Shown: positions 50,204 to 60,180 of the stretch, in pieces
How the letters are laid out: each line of letters starts with the position of its first letter
How positions within the stretch are numbered: position 1 is the stretch's first letter
Source: Chrysoporthe austroafricana
Lineage: Eukaryota > Ascomycota > Sordariomycetes > Diaporthales > Cryphonectriaceae
DNA length: 64,000 bases
Assembly: GCA_001051155.2 (NCBI GenBank)
Contig: JYIP02000006.1
Span: 2,852,001-2,916,000, forward strand
Reading direction: 5' to 3'
Notes under the pieces: model-generated
The model's database searches: none
Seen by the model: the letters and a program-made list of their open reading frames with translations, nothing else
What the model was told of the DNA's origin: nothing
Translations under genes and position numbers: made by a program

Positions 50204-50668
50204 TTACTGATACACATAGACTAGTTCCACCTCGTCGCTTTCATCCTCTGCTGGACACTGCCTCTGTTGCCCTTGATCCTGTTGATCCTGCAGCGAGGAA
50301 TATTTGAGGAAATTGCCCTTGTGTTGTTTCTCCATCATCTCCTAAACCCACGCCGTAGGACCTACAGGAACCATGATGGCAGTCCCATCTGCTCCTTTGA
50401 CCTGTTGACATTGCACATTTGGCAGGGTGAGAGCTTCAGTATTCCAATCATGGCCAGGACGAACCTGTGCACGTTGGTCACCGAGAGCTCTCAGAGAAGT
50501 GGACAGCAGTGGAGGAGGGGGTATACCATCAGATCCACCATCTTGTTCACCTGCCCTTCTGGTCCTGTACCTCATGCCCCTGGCGGCAACAACAGCCTTG
50601 TGTGCCTCTCGCACAGAGGAAGAGACGGAGCATTTAGGATCACGTTTATCATATCGGAATTGTTTCTA
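50204..50668 (-). other. in-frame open extension after the Shg1/RS stop, broken by one further TAG
   Basis: Reading on from the TAG at 50668-50666, the same frame stays open for 107 codons to a second TAG (50344-50342), then for 45 codons to TAA at 50206-50204. The first part contains GIPPPPLLSTSLRALGDQRA and VKGADGTAIMVPVGPTAW. The second is polar and acidic (EMMEKQHKGNFLKYS, then DESDEVELVYVYQ). The composition is protein-like and unlike the Arg/Ser repeats before it. It may be a small separate gene with a missed intron, an alternative last exon, stop-codon readthrough, a decayed C-terminus, or plain 3' UTR. I cannot decide between these from sequence alone. Confidence 0.3.
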
Positions 50669-53538
50669 GCGGCGCCGACTTGAGCTGCGATCCCTCCGGC
50701 CCCGGTCCCGTCTTGGCGGGCGGCTTCTGCTGCGATCACGCCGGATGATAGAGTCTCGGTGGTCCCTTCTGTCTTCTCGGTCCCTATTCCTCTCACGATC
50801 CCGATCGCGGTCCCGATCGCGATCTCGAGATGAATCCCTCACGCGATGACGAGGGCGACTCCTGCTTCGTGGTGAGCGACTGCGCCGCCTCTCCTTGGCA
50901 CGATCTCGTGAGCGATCTCGCCGTGTGGAGCTGCTGCGGTCGCGGCGGAACGAATCTCGGCGGTCCCTCTCCCTCTCCCTATCACGATCACGATCGCGGT
51001 CCCTGTCGCGGTCCCTGTCGCGGTCCCTATCGCGGTCGCGGTCCCTGTCGCGGTCCCTGTCACGCTCACGGTCGCGGTCACGGTCCCGATCCCGGTCCCG
51101 ATCTCGATCTGGCCTATGCGAGTCGATGAACAACGGGGATCTGCTACGCCTCCGACTGCTTCCTGGAGGCACATAACGGTCAATTTCATCCGGGGCGCGG
51201 CGTCTCAGATCAGGAGATCGCTCCCCGCGATCACCACGCTCACTGCGATCACCAGTGACCTCGAAGTCGATGCCGGGGACAGGCATACCCTTCTGACGCG
51301 CCTCCTTCTGCGCAGCTAAGTAGGCCTTAGCCTCCTTCTCCCGCTCCCGTACCTGCTCTTGCTTCCATGCCTCCTTCTCGTCCTTATCGAGGTAGGCGGG
51401 TGGACGGTCCTGGCCCTTCTCTGGGGATTTGGACCGAGCTCGCTTGACGCCTCTATCGGTACTTCTTGATCTTCTGCGGGCCGATCGAGAGCGCTCTCGC
51501 TTCCTCGACCGCGAGCGAGATCGAGCTCGAGGCCTGGACTTCGAGCGCCGTCTTGTCTCTGTGTTAGATCTGGACCGTCTGCGTCTGGTAGACCGAGATC
51601 TTTCGCGTCGTTCTGGTCTATAGGGGCTACGTCTGCGCGGTGACCTGGACTTTCTGTCGAAAGAGCTATAATGATCCCGACCTCGAGGGCGTGAAGGGCT
51701 GCGTCTTCTCTCGTCTCTCCTTGTAGACCGGCTTCTCGACCTGCGTCGCCTGGTCGAGCGACTTCGTGATCGTCGCGAATATTGATTTCGGCTGCGATCC
51801 TGTCTAGAATCCCTAGCATCTCGCGGATCTTTGGCGTCATCAGTTGTCCGTCTAGTCCGCGAGGAAGACCTATTGCGGCGTCTGTAAGAATCTCGATCCC
51901 GATCATCCCGGTCACGCCGTCTCGACGTAGATGGGCTGCGCCGAGTCTCCTTCCGTGGATGTTCCTTAAGTGAAGACCCTCGTGTCTTTGCACTGGATGA
52001 TCTGTGGCGACTTCTGCCACGCGCATCTTTGGTCGACGGTACTGGAGAACGGGATCTGCGACGAGAGCGCGAATGACGCCTAGCCGGGCTGCGGGACCGT
52101 TTTCTTTCCTCTTTGGCCTTGACATCTTTCGTGTCTTTATACTCCTTCGTCTCCCTGGACTCCCTGGACTGCTTCACCTCTGCAGGCCTATCCTTCACAG
52201 AGTTGGCAGCCTTGGCTTCAGTGGGTTCTTCGGTCTTCAGCTTGGAGAGTACTGCTGCCTCCGCTGGCTTTCTAGTCTCCACGATCTTAGGAGAGTCTCT
52301 GCGGATAGGTTGAATAGCCGAAGCAGGCATGGTCTTGCGCGGTGGCGGCTTGAGCTCCTCGTCGACTTCCAGCTCAGGCTGCTTGACTGCGTCCCGCTTG
52401 CTGTCTCGAAGAAGATCAGCTAGTGCCTCTTCCTCAAGACGGGAAAGCTCCTCCTTTGAGAGCTGCTTCTTCACGTCTTCAGGGCGACCGTGGCTATCCC
52501 CCCTCGCACTTCGATGTCGGCGGTGCCTGTCTCTAGAACGGTCCCTCGAACGAGCTCTTGTTCGCGAGCGGTCTCTTGACCTTGGGCGTTCCCGGCGGTC
52601 CCTGTCCCGATCTCTGTCCCGATCCCGATCCCGGCTCCTGTTGCGATCGCGGTCTCTGGAGCGATCACGTGCTCTCGAGCGTTCGTGCCGTTCGTGCCGT
52701 TCACGACGCTCACGCTCACGCTGTTCCCGCTCCCTCTCCCGCTCCTTCTCTCTCTCCTCCCGCTCTTGTCGTCGTTTCTCCTCCCGGGCAGCTCGCTCAG
52801 CCTCACGCTTCTTAAGCTCGGCACGCTCCTCCCGTTCGGCGATCTCTCTTTTCTGGCGGGCGATCAGCTCTTCCATAGCCTTAAGCTCGGTATATTTCTT
52901 GTCCCTCTCGGCACGTCTCGTAGCAGTCTCGATAGCGTAGTCGTCGTCCGTCTTAGAGCCCTTGATGCGCTCGGCCTCGGCCGCTTCAGCGCCGATCTCT
53001 GCCGCTCGCAGTTGGCGGATCTGGTTCTCGATGGGCCCGATGTCGATAAGGTTCTCGAGAATCGCCTCAGCATTCTTGTAGACGCCCGTCCGGTCCAGTG
53101 CGCCGTCAATCAGGGCGACCGCCTTTCCACGGTCAATGGACAGGAGCTGCATGGGGTTCCGCTCGACTTCTGCCTCGGCGATTTCGATGATGGCGTCCTG
53201 GATTTTTGTGCGGTGTTCCTGTTCCACCACATACCATCAGCATCTGTATAAGGTAACCGAGTCGTGGGCATCGACAGCATGGCACATACACTTGCTTCGA
53301 ATGTCTCCCAGACATTCTTGCGCGTCTCATCGTAGCCTCCCTTCTTCTTAAAAGCGTGGGCGAGCTCTTCGATGGCCGATCGTGTGGCGGACGGGAGCGG
53401 CAGCTCGGACGCCTTGAAGTGCCTCGGCTTGGGAACGATGGCTGGCGCGTCGGCCATCTTGGTATCGCTGTCTGCCGAGGTGTCGCCGTTGGTCATCGCA
53501 GCTGCGGTCGCAATCGCGTTGACGGCCGCGAGCGCCAT
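50666..53538 (-). CDS. COMPASS-Shg1/BOD1-domain protein with very long Arg/Ser/Asp-rich tail
   Basis: Two exons on the minus strand, 53538-53290 and 53218-50666, around a 71-nt intron, giving 933 aa. Residues about 37-130 match the Shg1 domain: PKPRHFKASELPLPSATRSA, then KKKGGYDETRKNVWETFEAS joined by splicing to EHRTKIQDAIIEIAEAEVER. In yeast, Shg1 is a subunit of the Set1 (COMPASS) H3K4 methyltransferase; BOD1-like proteins share the domain. A coiled, Lys/Glu/Arg-rich stretch follows, then more than 600 residues of RS, RD and SR dipeptides, as in splicing-related RS proteins. A nuclear role at chromatin or in RNA processing is inferred. The start is MALAAVNA at 53538. The in-frame codons before it offer no ATG. 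Confidence 0.85.
50960..51112. repeat. purine/pyrimidine 6-bp repeat tract encoding Arg-Asp repeats
   Basis: Imperfect hexamer repeats (CGGTCC/CGATCC/CGGTCG types on the plus strand) run for about 150 bp inside the Shg1/RS gene. They encode an alternating Arg-Asp/Arg-Glu tract on the minus strand. Such arrays change length readily without shifting frame. Confidence 0.85.
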
Positions 53539-54077
53539 CTTCAAAGGCTGTGCCTTGCAAGGCAGGCTCAGATGGGACCTGCGGCTGTCATCAATCGAGC
53601 AGCGATGAGGCAGGCCTCGGCCTGCTGTGGGGTTCCGGTAGAGGCGGTCAATGTGAGAAGGTGAGAAGACGTCTAGGTGGAGAGGGGATGGGAAGGCTGC
53701 GATCAGAAGCCGGTCGCGCGAAAGAAATGGAACGTCGCGCGGCTGCAGGGATTGATCGCAGAGGCCAGGTGTGGGACCCTGGCACCCTGGTATGCAGGAG
53801 CCGCAAGTGGGCCTGTGACGGGCGCCCGCCCTGGCGTCCCCACGCTAGGAGCTGGAAAAAGACCTCAGGCCGTGGCCAGCGTTAACCGCCGGAAAGCTCC
53901 AATGAAGTTCAGCCTATCGGTCATCCACAGCCGACCTGGAATTGACGACAACCCTTGCGTGACGACCCTCCGAAGGCGAGCACGACCGATTGAGTACTGC
54001 TCTATCGAGCATTACCTACAGCAAGGACACAACTCTCCTCATCCACCGCGTCGGTCATCAACAATCGCGCCGCAAAG
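53539..54077. promoter_or_regulatory. divergent promoter between Shg1/RS gene and small complex-I-like gene
   Basis: 539 bp between start codons of divergent genes. No other gene is seen. A frame at 53677-54243 runs across it into the plus-strand gene out of frame and is a shadow. Confidence 0.55.
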
Positions 54078-54403
54078 ATGGTCTCCCGCATCCTCTTCTG
54101 GGCCGGCTTCGGTACGATACACATCCCTCCTACGATGCTACCCCACGGAACGAGAAAGAGTGAAGTCTAACGAGAGCTCGAATAGGAATCGCGACCCGGG
54201 TGTGGCAACTCGGTCTTCAGCAGATAAAACCATGGGCACCTAAGCTCCTCTGGGCCTACCCCGTCTTCGGCGCGTGTGGTGCGAGTTTCGGATACTGGCT
54301 GGAGACTGTCGACAAGAAGCAGGTCGAGATCCTACAGGAGAGGAAAGAGGCGATCCTGGCCAAGCGAGCACGGAGAGCAGCACGGGAGGGCGAGGCGGCA
54401 TAA
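54078..54403 (+). CDS. small mitochondrial membrane protein, probable complex I accessory subunit
   Basis: Two exons, 54078-54111 and 54186-54403, around a 74-nt intron (GTACG donor, CTAAC branch, AATAG acceptor), giving 83 aa. The first exon is only 34 nt and encodes MVSRILFWAGF. After splicing the protein reads on through GIATRVWQLGLQQIKPW, a membrane segment (LLWAYPVFGACGASFGYWL), and a basic helical tail ending RRAAREGEAA. This small one-span pattern fits fungal proteins that I recall being annotated as the NADH:ubiquinone oxidoreductase 14-kDa subunit. The assignment rests on memory and is uncertain. The gene model itself is well supported by the splice signals. Confidence 0.72.
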
Positions 54404-54933
54404 GAGGATCAGGAGTCGCGGGCTTGGGTTGCAGGGAATGCGGGCGGTTAGAGTCAGCATCGCCAGCACGATGGACTTGAAAGACAAATACTACGAATTC
54501 AGATGAAGCAGCGCATTTGATTGTCATAATACTCTATCTGCATATCGCGACGCAGGTAGCGTGGTCTTCACCCACTCTCCGTGAACTCCGTTTGCTAAGG
54601 CTACCCATGTTGATGCTGGACTCCTCCCCATTGTTTTGACCAAATTCTCTCGTACCTTGGTAGCAGATTGATTCTATGTCATCAGGACCATCGTCATAGT
54701 AGCAAAGGGTTGGAGCTGAAGATATTCTGGTCCTCGAATCCGTGAGAATCCAGTCTATCAGAGATAAATTGCCCCCCCCCCGGCAGGAAATTGATGATTG
54801 CCTCCACCGCCCTATGGGATAATCGTCGCAATGGCCCATTACAAGGAGAGGAAGTTGCCTGCAGAGTCATCAAGGTCGGTGCGCTGCAGTGTCGTGCCTA
54901 AGTTACATTGTCGGGTATCTTCCTGCGCGTACA
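54404..54933. other. convergent intergenic region
   Basis: 530 bp between the stops of the small membrane protein gene and eIF2B delta. It holds a C-run at about 54773-54782. No gene seen. Confidence 0.6.
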
Positions 54934-56331
54934 TCAACCCGATGTACGCTCGTCGAGCTTCTTTAGTACCGAGAGGATGGCAGACGTCGAGCCACTAGCA
55001 TTTGCCTCCTCACTCTCCGTCACGACCATGGAGAGATACTTGTCTTTGGTAACGTCGAAGAGCAGTCGGAAATGGTCAGCGGTGCACTGGTCGGGGTCAA
55101 TTTCATTATATGTGAGAGAATCGACCGAAACACGTTCCCTGTCGCAGTTGACCGTTTCGAGGAGTGAGACGACCGGAGTGTCGGCGTCTTTGGCTGCTAT
55201 GGCGATGTCAGATGTGCCCGCTGGTGCATACAGTGATCCGTTGGCGAACATAGCCTCGGCCCCCAGAAAGACCTTGGAGGAGCGCCTGACGTGTATGCTG
55301 ATGCCAGATAGACTAGGATAGTAGTGAACCCGAATTCCGTCATTTCTGAGGATCTTGGCGAGTTCTTGACCTGAACGGTCAAAAGGATCGTCGACCACGA
55401 TCACCTCAAACTTCCGCCCGGCAGCCCAGGCCCTTTGCAATGTTATCCGCACGAGCCGTGCGTTGCCGTAGGTGAGGATCGTTTCGCCGTCTTCGATCAG
55501 CGATACAGCCTTGGAGGGAATGGCGTCTTCTGCGTAGAGCACTCTCTCCTGAACGAACTGCTCTATCGCTTGGCACAGAGACTCCTTCGACTCCTCCTCT
55601 GAAGCGTTGATCTCAACGAGCTTGGCGATTCTTGCTTTGAGCATGCGGATGGCATTGCCCATCGAGAAACACATGGGCCGACATCCAGTCAGGTACTCGA
55701 TCTGAGGATTCAGGCAGTGGGGCAGAAAATGGCGAGTAAATGTATGACCAGATGGACTTTCATATGATTCAATGACCTGAACTCCTTCATTAGCCCTTCG
55801 CACGCGGCGAAGTCGAATCACATATCTCACCTTCTGAAAAGCCACGAGCATCGCCTCGAGTCGTGCCAGGTTGTCCTTCAACGTGAAACTGGCCATCTGC
55901 TGGCCGATAGCCAGGACAGCCGGATGCACATCCTTATCGGCCTTGGATAAAGGGAGCTTTTTCGCCATGGACAAGTAGCTGAACGTCTCCGGCACCTCAG
56001 GCCCCTTGGGCTTGGGAGGCTGCGGAGCCTGCACAGGCGCGGGGCCGGCCTTCTTAGGGCCTTTGGTGTTTGGAGTCGACGGTGTCGCGGCGATGTCCTG
56101 CCTTTGGGATTTCTGCTTCGAAGCGCCTTTGCTGCTGTCATTTGATGCAGAGACTGCAGCAGCCTCTGCTACGTTCTTGGCCGCGACGACCTGGCCTCTT
56201 CGCGCAGCCTTCTCGGCCTTTTTCTGCGCCTTTAGTTGCGCGGGTGTCAGCTTGGGTGCAGCATCTTGGGAAGCTGCAGGGGCCGGTGCCGGAGCAGCTG
56301 CAGGCACAGCCGGAGGAGCATTCTCTGACAT
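54934..56331 (-). CDS. GCD2: translation initiation factor eIF2B, delta subunit
   Basis: Two exons on the minus strand, 56331-55831 and 55776-54934, giving 447 aa. The 54-nt intron (55830-55777, GTGAGA donor, CTAAT branch, TTCAG acceptor) is in frame and has no stop, so it would pass unnoticed in a plain ORF call. Removing it restores AFQKVIESYESPSGHTFTRHFLP. eIF2B exchanges GDP for GTP on eIF2 and is the target of stress inhibition by phosphorylated eIF2. Residues 1-110 are Ala/Pro/Lys-rich and disordered. The conserved Rossmann-like domain follows, with NPQIEYLTGCRPMCFSMGNA, SLIEDGETILTYGNA and GAEAMFANGSLYAPAGTSDIA. The start MSENAPP is preceded by a possible acceptor (TTTTCCAG). An upstream in-frame ATG at 56412 would add 27 aa. 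Confidence 0.94.
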   Translation of the reverse strand: MSENAPPAVPAAAPAPAPAASQDAAPKLTPAQLKAQKKAEKAARRGQVVAAKNVAEAAAVSASNDSSKGASKQKSQRQDIAATPSTPNTKGPKKAGPAPVQAPQPPKPKGPEVPETFSYLSMAKKLPLSKADKDVHPAVLAIGQQMASFTLKDNLARLEAMLVAFQKVRYVIRLRRVRRANEGVQVIESYESPSGHTFTRHFLPHCLNPQIEYLTGCRPMCFSMGNAIRMLKARIAKLVEINASEEESKESLCQAIEQFVQERVLYAEDAIPSKAVSLIEDGETILTYGNARLVRITLQRAWAAGRKFEVIVVDDPFDRSGQELAKILRNDGIRVHYYPSLSGISIHVRRSSKVFLGAEAMFANGSLYAPAGTSDIAIAAKDADTPVVSLLETVNCDRERVSVDSLTYNEIDPDQCTADHFRLLFDVTKDKYLSMVVTESEEANASGSTSAILSVLKKLDERTSG

Positions 56332-57080
56332 CTCGTTTTGCTGGAAAAGTTGTCGAGCGAGCGCGTTCGCTGTTATGAGAAGTCGCTGTGAGAATGAAAT
56401 CGATGCGAACAATATTCAGTGAGTCAGGCTCAAAGTGGGATGTGATGTACCTTCTGCCCCGCGCTAAAAGTGTCTATTGGTGAACGGACCAACCCGCTCG
56501 TTTGCATGTGAATTATGTGGCAGGGGTGCACCCCCAATCCCTGCAGTCTGTATATCCTTTGGTGGTTCCTGTTGTCTTATGCTTCGAGACGTTGGGATTG
56601 CCACACTTGTGTACTGTTTGAGTTGTGCTAGAAAATTGGAAAGCTGGGCACGGAGGATGGCTTTTGGATATTATTCAAATGGAAGAAAAAAATACCGTGA
56701 CATTGGTAGGGTGCGTGGACAACTACATCTACCATAATCATAGAATGATTCACCTATAGGCGCATAGGACCCTGTTACAATATACTGCATCGTACGACCC
56801 ATACTGAGTGACCCTAGCAGGTGTCCTAGAGTCGCTGCATGATAAGGCTGGCAGCGGGTGAGGCTGTGAGGGAGGCGGCCTTGGCTGGGAAAGTATCAGG
56901 GCCAAGCCGCAGCTGGCTATGAGGAGTGGGATTCAATTCGAATAAGGACGAGGTCTCATGCCCAACTCCACGCTTGATCACAATATTTCGTACACTTCTC
57001 TGCAGACCCATGCACGAATGATCCGCCATCTTATATATCCGAGTCATTGTCCGGGGCCGAGGTCATCATGAGCTCTGCCA
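56332..57080. other. intergenic region between eIF2B delta and mitochondrial IF3
   Basis: 749 bp holding the promoter of the minus-strand eIF2B gene and the 3' flank of the IF3 gene. No gene or RNA recognised. Confidence 0.6.
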
Positions 57081-57995
57081 TCAACTGTCTGCCTCATGCC
57101 CATCGACAGCAGCATTGGTCTTGTCCTGCGGCTTGCCCTGCAGGAAGAGCTTCATGCTGCCCAACAACTTCCCCTCCCTTCCCTTCCACTCCTTAGACCC
57201 CTTGACCTCTGTCACAGCCTCCAGGATCCTATCTACCAGCGCTATGGCATCCTTCTCTTTGGTTTGGGCCTTCGCACCGCGCTTCTTCAGCAGCAGCACC
57301 TGCACTTTCCACCCCTTGGCCAGAAACCTCTGCATGTTCTTCACCTTGTGTTCCAGGTCGTGCGGCGTCGATGACCAGTTGATCTCCAGCTCTTTCTCTT
57401 TATTGGATGCCGCCTGCTTCTTGCGCTGCTCCTTCTCGAGCTGCAGCCTCTGGAGCTCCTCCTTCTTGTTCACGATCTTGGCGATCGGCCATTGCAGCGC
57501 GTTCGGGTCCTCGGCGTCTGGAAAATATGTGACCTGCAGCGACTGTGTCTTGCGGTCGAGCGTTGCGAGCAGCTCCCTAACCTGCCGCGGCTCGGACAGC
57601 CTCTCAACCCCATCATCCCAGACCTCCTTGACGAATACGTACGGGTGGCGGACCTCGTCGTCGCGGGGCATGCGGCCGAGCTTTGTCTTGACGCGCGGGC
57701 CGGGCCTGTCCTCGTCTGAGAGCTTCTTTTGGCGTGGCGGCTGGGCGGGCTTCGCGGCGAGGGCGGCTGCGACTGAATTTCGGTATGGGCTCGAGGAGGT
57801 AGTGCTACTACCCCAGGTGCCGGCTGAGCCCCTTGGTCTGTCCCAGTATGTGCGTGTTTGCTGCGCTGAGGGCGCGAGGAGTGCGGGCACGAGAATTCTC
57901 GTAACGTGCAGACGGTCGGTAGTTCCGAGGCTTGAAGGCACGAAGACGCGCCGCAGCGCGGTCGCCGGGTTGAACGCGCACTTTGTACCAGGCAT
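57081..57995 (-). CDS. AIM23: mitochondrial translation initiation factor IF-3 (Aim23-like)
   Basis: Single exon, 304 aa. The N-terminus (MPGTKCAFNPATALRRVFVP) has a mitochondrial-presequence character. After a low-complexity linker, the two IF3 lobes appear: VKTKLGRMPRDDEVRHPYVF with a conserved linker rich in Lys/Glu, then the C-terminal domain KELEINWSSTPHDLEHKVKN and FLAKGWKVQVLLLKKRG. The factor binds the mitochondrial small ribosomal subunit and controls subunit joining and initiator tRNA selection. Yeast Aim23 is the functional equivalent. It is divergent from the thioredoxin gene at 58486. No introns were needed. Confidence 0.85.
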   Translation of the reverse strand: MPGTKCAFNPATALRRVFVPSSLGTTDRLHVTRILVPALLAPSAQQTRTYWDRPRGSAGTWGSSTTSSSPYRNSVAAALAAKPAQPPRQKKLSDEDRPGPRVKTKLGRMPRDDEVRHPYVFVKEVWDDGVERLSEPRQVRELLATLDRKTQSLQVTYFPDAEDPNALQWPIAKIVNKKEELQRLQLEKEQRKKQAASNKEKELEINWSSTPHDLEHKVKNMQRFLAKGWKVQVLLLKKRGAKAQTKEKDAIALVDRILEAVTEVKGSKEWKGREGKLLGSMKLFLQGKPQDKTNAAVDGHEADS

Positions 57996-58485
57996 GATGT
58001 GAGAAAGACGCGCGGTCGGCCCGGCCAGATATTTCCGTAGAAGAGGAATGGCGGTGCGGTCGAATTGGGCTGGGTTGCACGAGCCAGATTCCCTAGGGAA
58101 AATTTTCGAAGTTCGAAGGTTGGAAAGAAGCTTGGAAAAGCTATATACAGGCTTTCACAGCCAATCAGCAGGCATCAATTGGATTTACGTAAACAACGCC
58201 ATAAGTGGTTCTTCATTCCTTCGTCAGAAGTCTCTTCTCCAGTATGAAATAATGAAAATGAATAATAATCAAAATTGATCTACCTTTTTCAGTCCATAGT
58301 TGGTGTTGAAGCGAAGGGTACGTCTCCATTGGTAGAAATGCAGTTTCGGGCCGGCCGAGACTACCGGCACCGTGCTACAGTACCTATAAGACCGGCGGTT
58401 GTGCCGAGCTCGCAGGTTTCGTCCACCAGACCACCTCACACTATTAGAGTGAAGCAGCCAACTCACGTTAGATCAGGCTCCAATT
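57996..58485. promoter_or_regulatory. divergent promoter with CCAAT box
   Basis: 490 bp between the start codons of the mitochondrial IF3 gene (-) and the thioredoxin gene (+). A CCAAT pentamer lies at 58161-58165 (GCCAATCAG context), the binding motif of the fungal Hap complex, with a TATATA-like sequence just upstream at about 58142. A Hap role in regulating a mitochondrial gene would fit, but this is inference. Confidence 0.4.
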
Positions 58486-59215
58486 ATGGAAACAATCTAC
58501 TACATCCTCTTGGCTTTCCTCGCCGTCGTCGTCTTTGGCCCAGTAAGTCTTGGTCCTGCTTATCTCGTTGAATGTGGCCCCACCCTCACTCCCTAAGTGC
58601 CGCCGGTTGCGCATCTTCACTCTCGTCGCGCAGTTCCATAAGACGAGGGAATGCGCTCGTACCCGACGTACAGGCAGCCAATCAACCTCCAATCCTCTCG
58701 GTATCTTTTCTAGGTCGCAGGCTGAAGTTTGACTGACCCATCATCAGGCCCTCCTACAAGACCGCACACCCATCCCCGAAACCTCCGGCAACGTGCACAA
58801 GATCACCAAACCAGTCGAGCTCGATGCCCTTCTCAAAGGCACAACCTACGTCGTCGTGGACTTCTACGCAGACTGGTGCCCGCCCTGCCGCGCCATCGCG
58901 CCCGTGTTCTCGAAGCTCGCGGACGACCACGCCCTCCAAGGCCGACTGGCTTTCGCCAAGGTGAATGTCGACCATGTGAATGACGTTGCCGGCCGTTATG
59001 GGGTATCGGCCATGCCTACCTTCGTATTCTTCGAGGATAGGCAGCCAAAGCCCGTGACGGGCGTCGAGAAGGTGAGGCAGGGCCCGTCACTGACGCTGAA
59101 GGACGGCGGGGTGGAGAGGATCAGGGGTGCGGACCGGAATGCGCTTGTTGCGGTCGTAGAGACGTTGGCTGTGAGGGTGAGAAAGGCTGCTGGCGTTGAG
59201 GTGAGCACGGAGTAG
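58486..59215 (+). CDS. membrane-anchored thioredoxin with WCPPC active site
   Basis: Two exons, 58486-58542 and 58748-59215, around a 205-nt intron, giving 174 aa. Exon 1 encodes only METIYYILLAFLAVVVFGP, a hydrophobic signal anchor. After splicing comes ALLQDRTPIPETSGNVHKIT and a thioredoxin fold: VVVDFYADWCPPC (active site about residues 60-64), NVDHVNDVAGRYGVSAMP with the cis-proline, then VFFEDRQP. The active site is WCPPC, not the usual WCGPC of cytosolic thioredoxin, which should shift its redox potential. It would act as a disulfide oxidoreductase at a membrane. Which membrane is not clear: a hydrophobic leader without basic residues suggests the secretory route. The intron-free reading would start at 58793 and lose the anchor. 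Confidence 0.85.
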
Positions 59216-59580
59216 GTTTTTGATGAAGACCTGGTGCCGCTCCCGGCTGGTGAGTCTCTAAGTTAGGCTGGAAACATCGCAGTTGGGGAACTAGGTACTT
59301 TGTTCTTAATTTCCCACTCACTCTATTTCTGAATGCATAACTATACGGTCTGTACAGCCATCCCTCTCGAAAAGGCCAGCTCGCATATACAGAACATATA
59401 GCCAATCACAAAGCGAATTGGTATTACATAATCAATATCTTGATCACGACTTCTATCCCATCCCATCCGTGCATCCATTCATCAGGAACACGTTAAGCTC
59501 AGCCACGACCTGCCCTCTCCCCGGTCCACATACAAGATCATGTCACTCTCATAGCTCCCGTCCTCTCAATAGATGTCAGG
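59216..59580. other. short spacer between thioredoxin and Imp1 genes
   Basis: 365 bp between two tandem plus-strand genes. It holds the 3' end of the first and the promoter of the second. No other feature seen. Confidence 0.6.
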
Positions 59581-60180
59581 ATGCCCTTCACAACCCGCCT
59601 ACGCCAAACCTACTTCGGCCGGCCGTTCCGCGTCCTCATCGCAACTGGCCAGTTTCTCGCCGCGGCTCACGTATTCGTGACCTATTTCTACAGCTGGGGC
59701 ACTGTAAGCGGGCCCTCGATGCTGCCTGGCTGGGAGGTCTGGGGCCAGGGCGCTGTGACCTCTCATCTCCACCGGCGGGGAAAGGACGTTAGGGTCGGGG
59801 ATCTCGTCAAGTTCAAGATCCCGATCACGGATGAGGATGCGATCAAGAGGGTGGCGGGGTTGCCCGGCGACTATGTGCTTGTGCACGGCCCGGAGAGCGG
59901 GCGGGATGAGATGATACAGGTGAGTTCGAAAAGACGGTCAGGGGAGTGGGCTCAGGCAGGGCGGAAAGTGAATGCTGATGAGCTTTGTGTGTAGGTTCCC
60001 AAGGGCCACTGCTGGGTGTTGGGGGACAACCTGCCCGCATCAAGAGACTCAAGATTATACGGCCCTCTGCCTATGGCTCTGATTGATGGCAAGGTGATCT
60101 ATCAAACCGGATCATGGCCATGGCAGTGGACCCGGTTCAAGAAGATAAGGAATCCGTTGGAAGAGGATCAAGATTCTTGA
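59581..60180 (+). CDS. IMP1: mitochondrial inner membrane protease subunit 1
   Basis: Two exons, 59581-59919 and 59995-60180, around a 75-nt intron, giving 174 aa. It is a type I signal peptidase homologue anchored in the inner membrane and facing the intermembrane space. It removes sorting signals from proteins such as cytochrome b2 and Cox2. The N-terminal membrane segment is near residues 17-36. The catalytic Ser46 lies in SGPSMLP and the Lys89 general base in DAIKRVAGLPGDYV. The C-terminal signature GDNLPASRDSRLYGPLPMAL, supplied by exon 2, points to Imp1 and not Imp2. It follows the thioredoxin gene on the same strand. Confidence 0.93.

Noticed and set aside
53133..53330. Alternative second-exon frame for the Shg1/RS gene using the acceptor TTATACAG
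   Set aside because: It leads into a frame without the conserved Shg1 sequence. The acceptor GGAACAG at 53219-53221 restores the family sequence EHRTKIQDAIIEIAEAEVER.
55777..55830. Coding interpretation of the 18 residues between AFQK and VIESYES in eIF2B delta
   Set aside because: It has a full set of splice signals and interrupts a conserved block, so it is treated as an intron.
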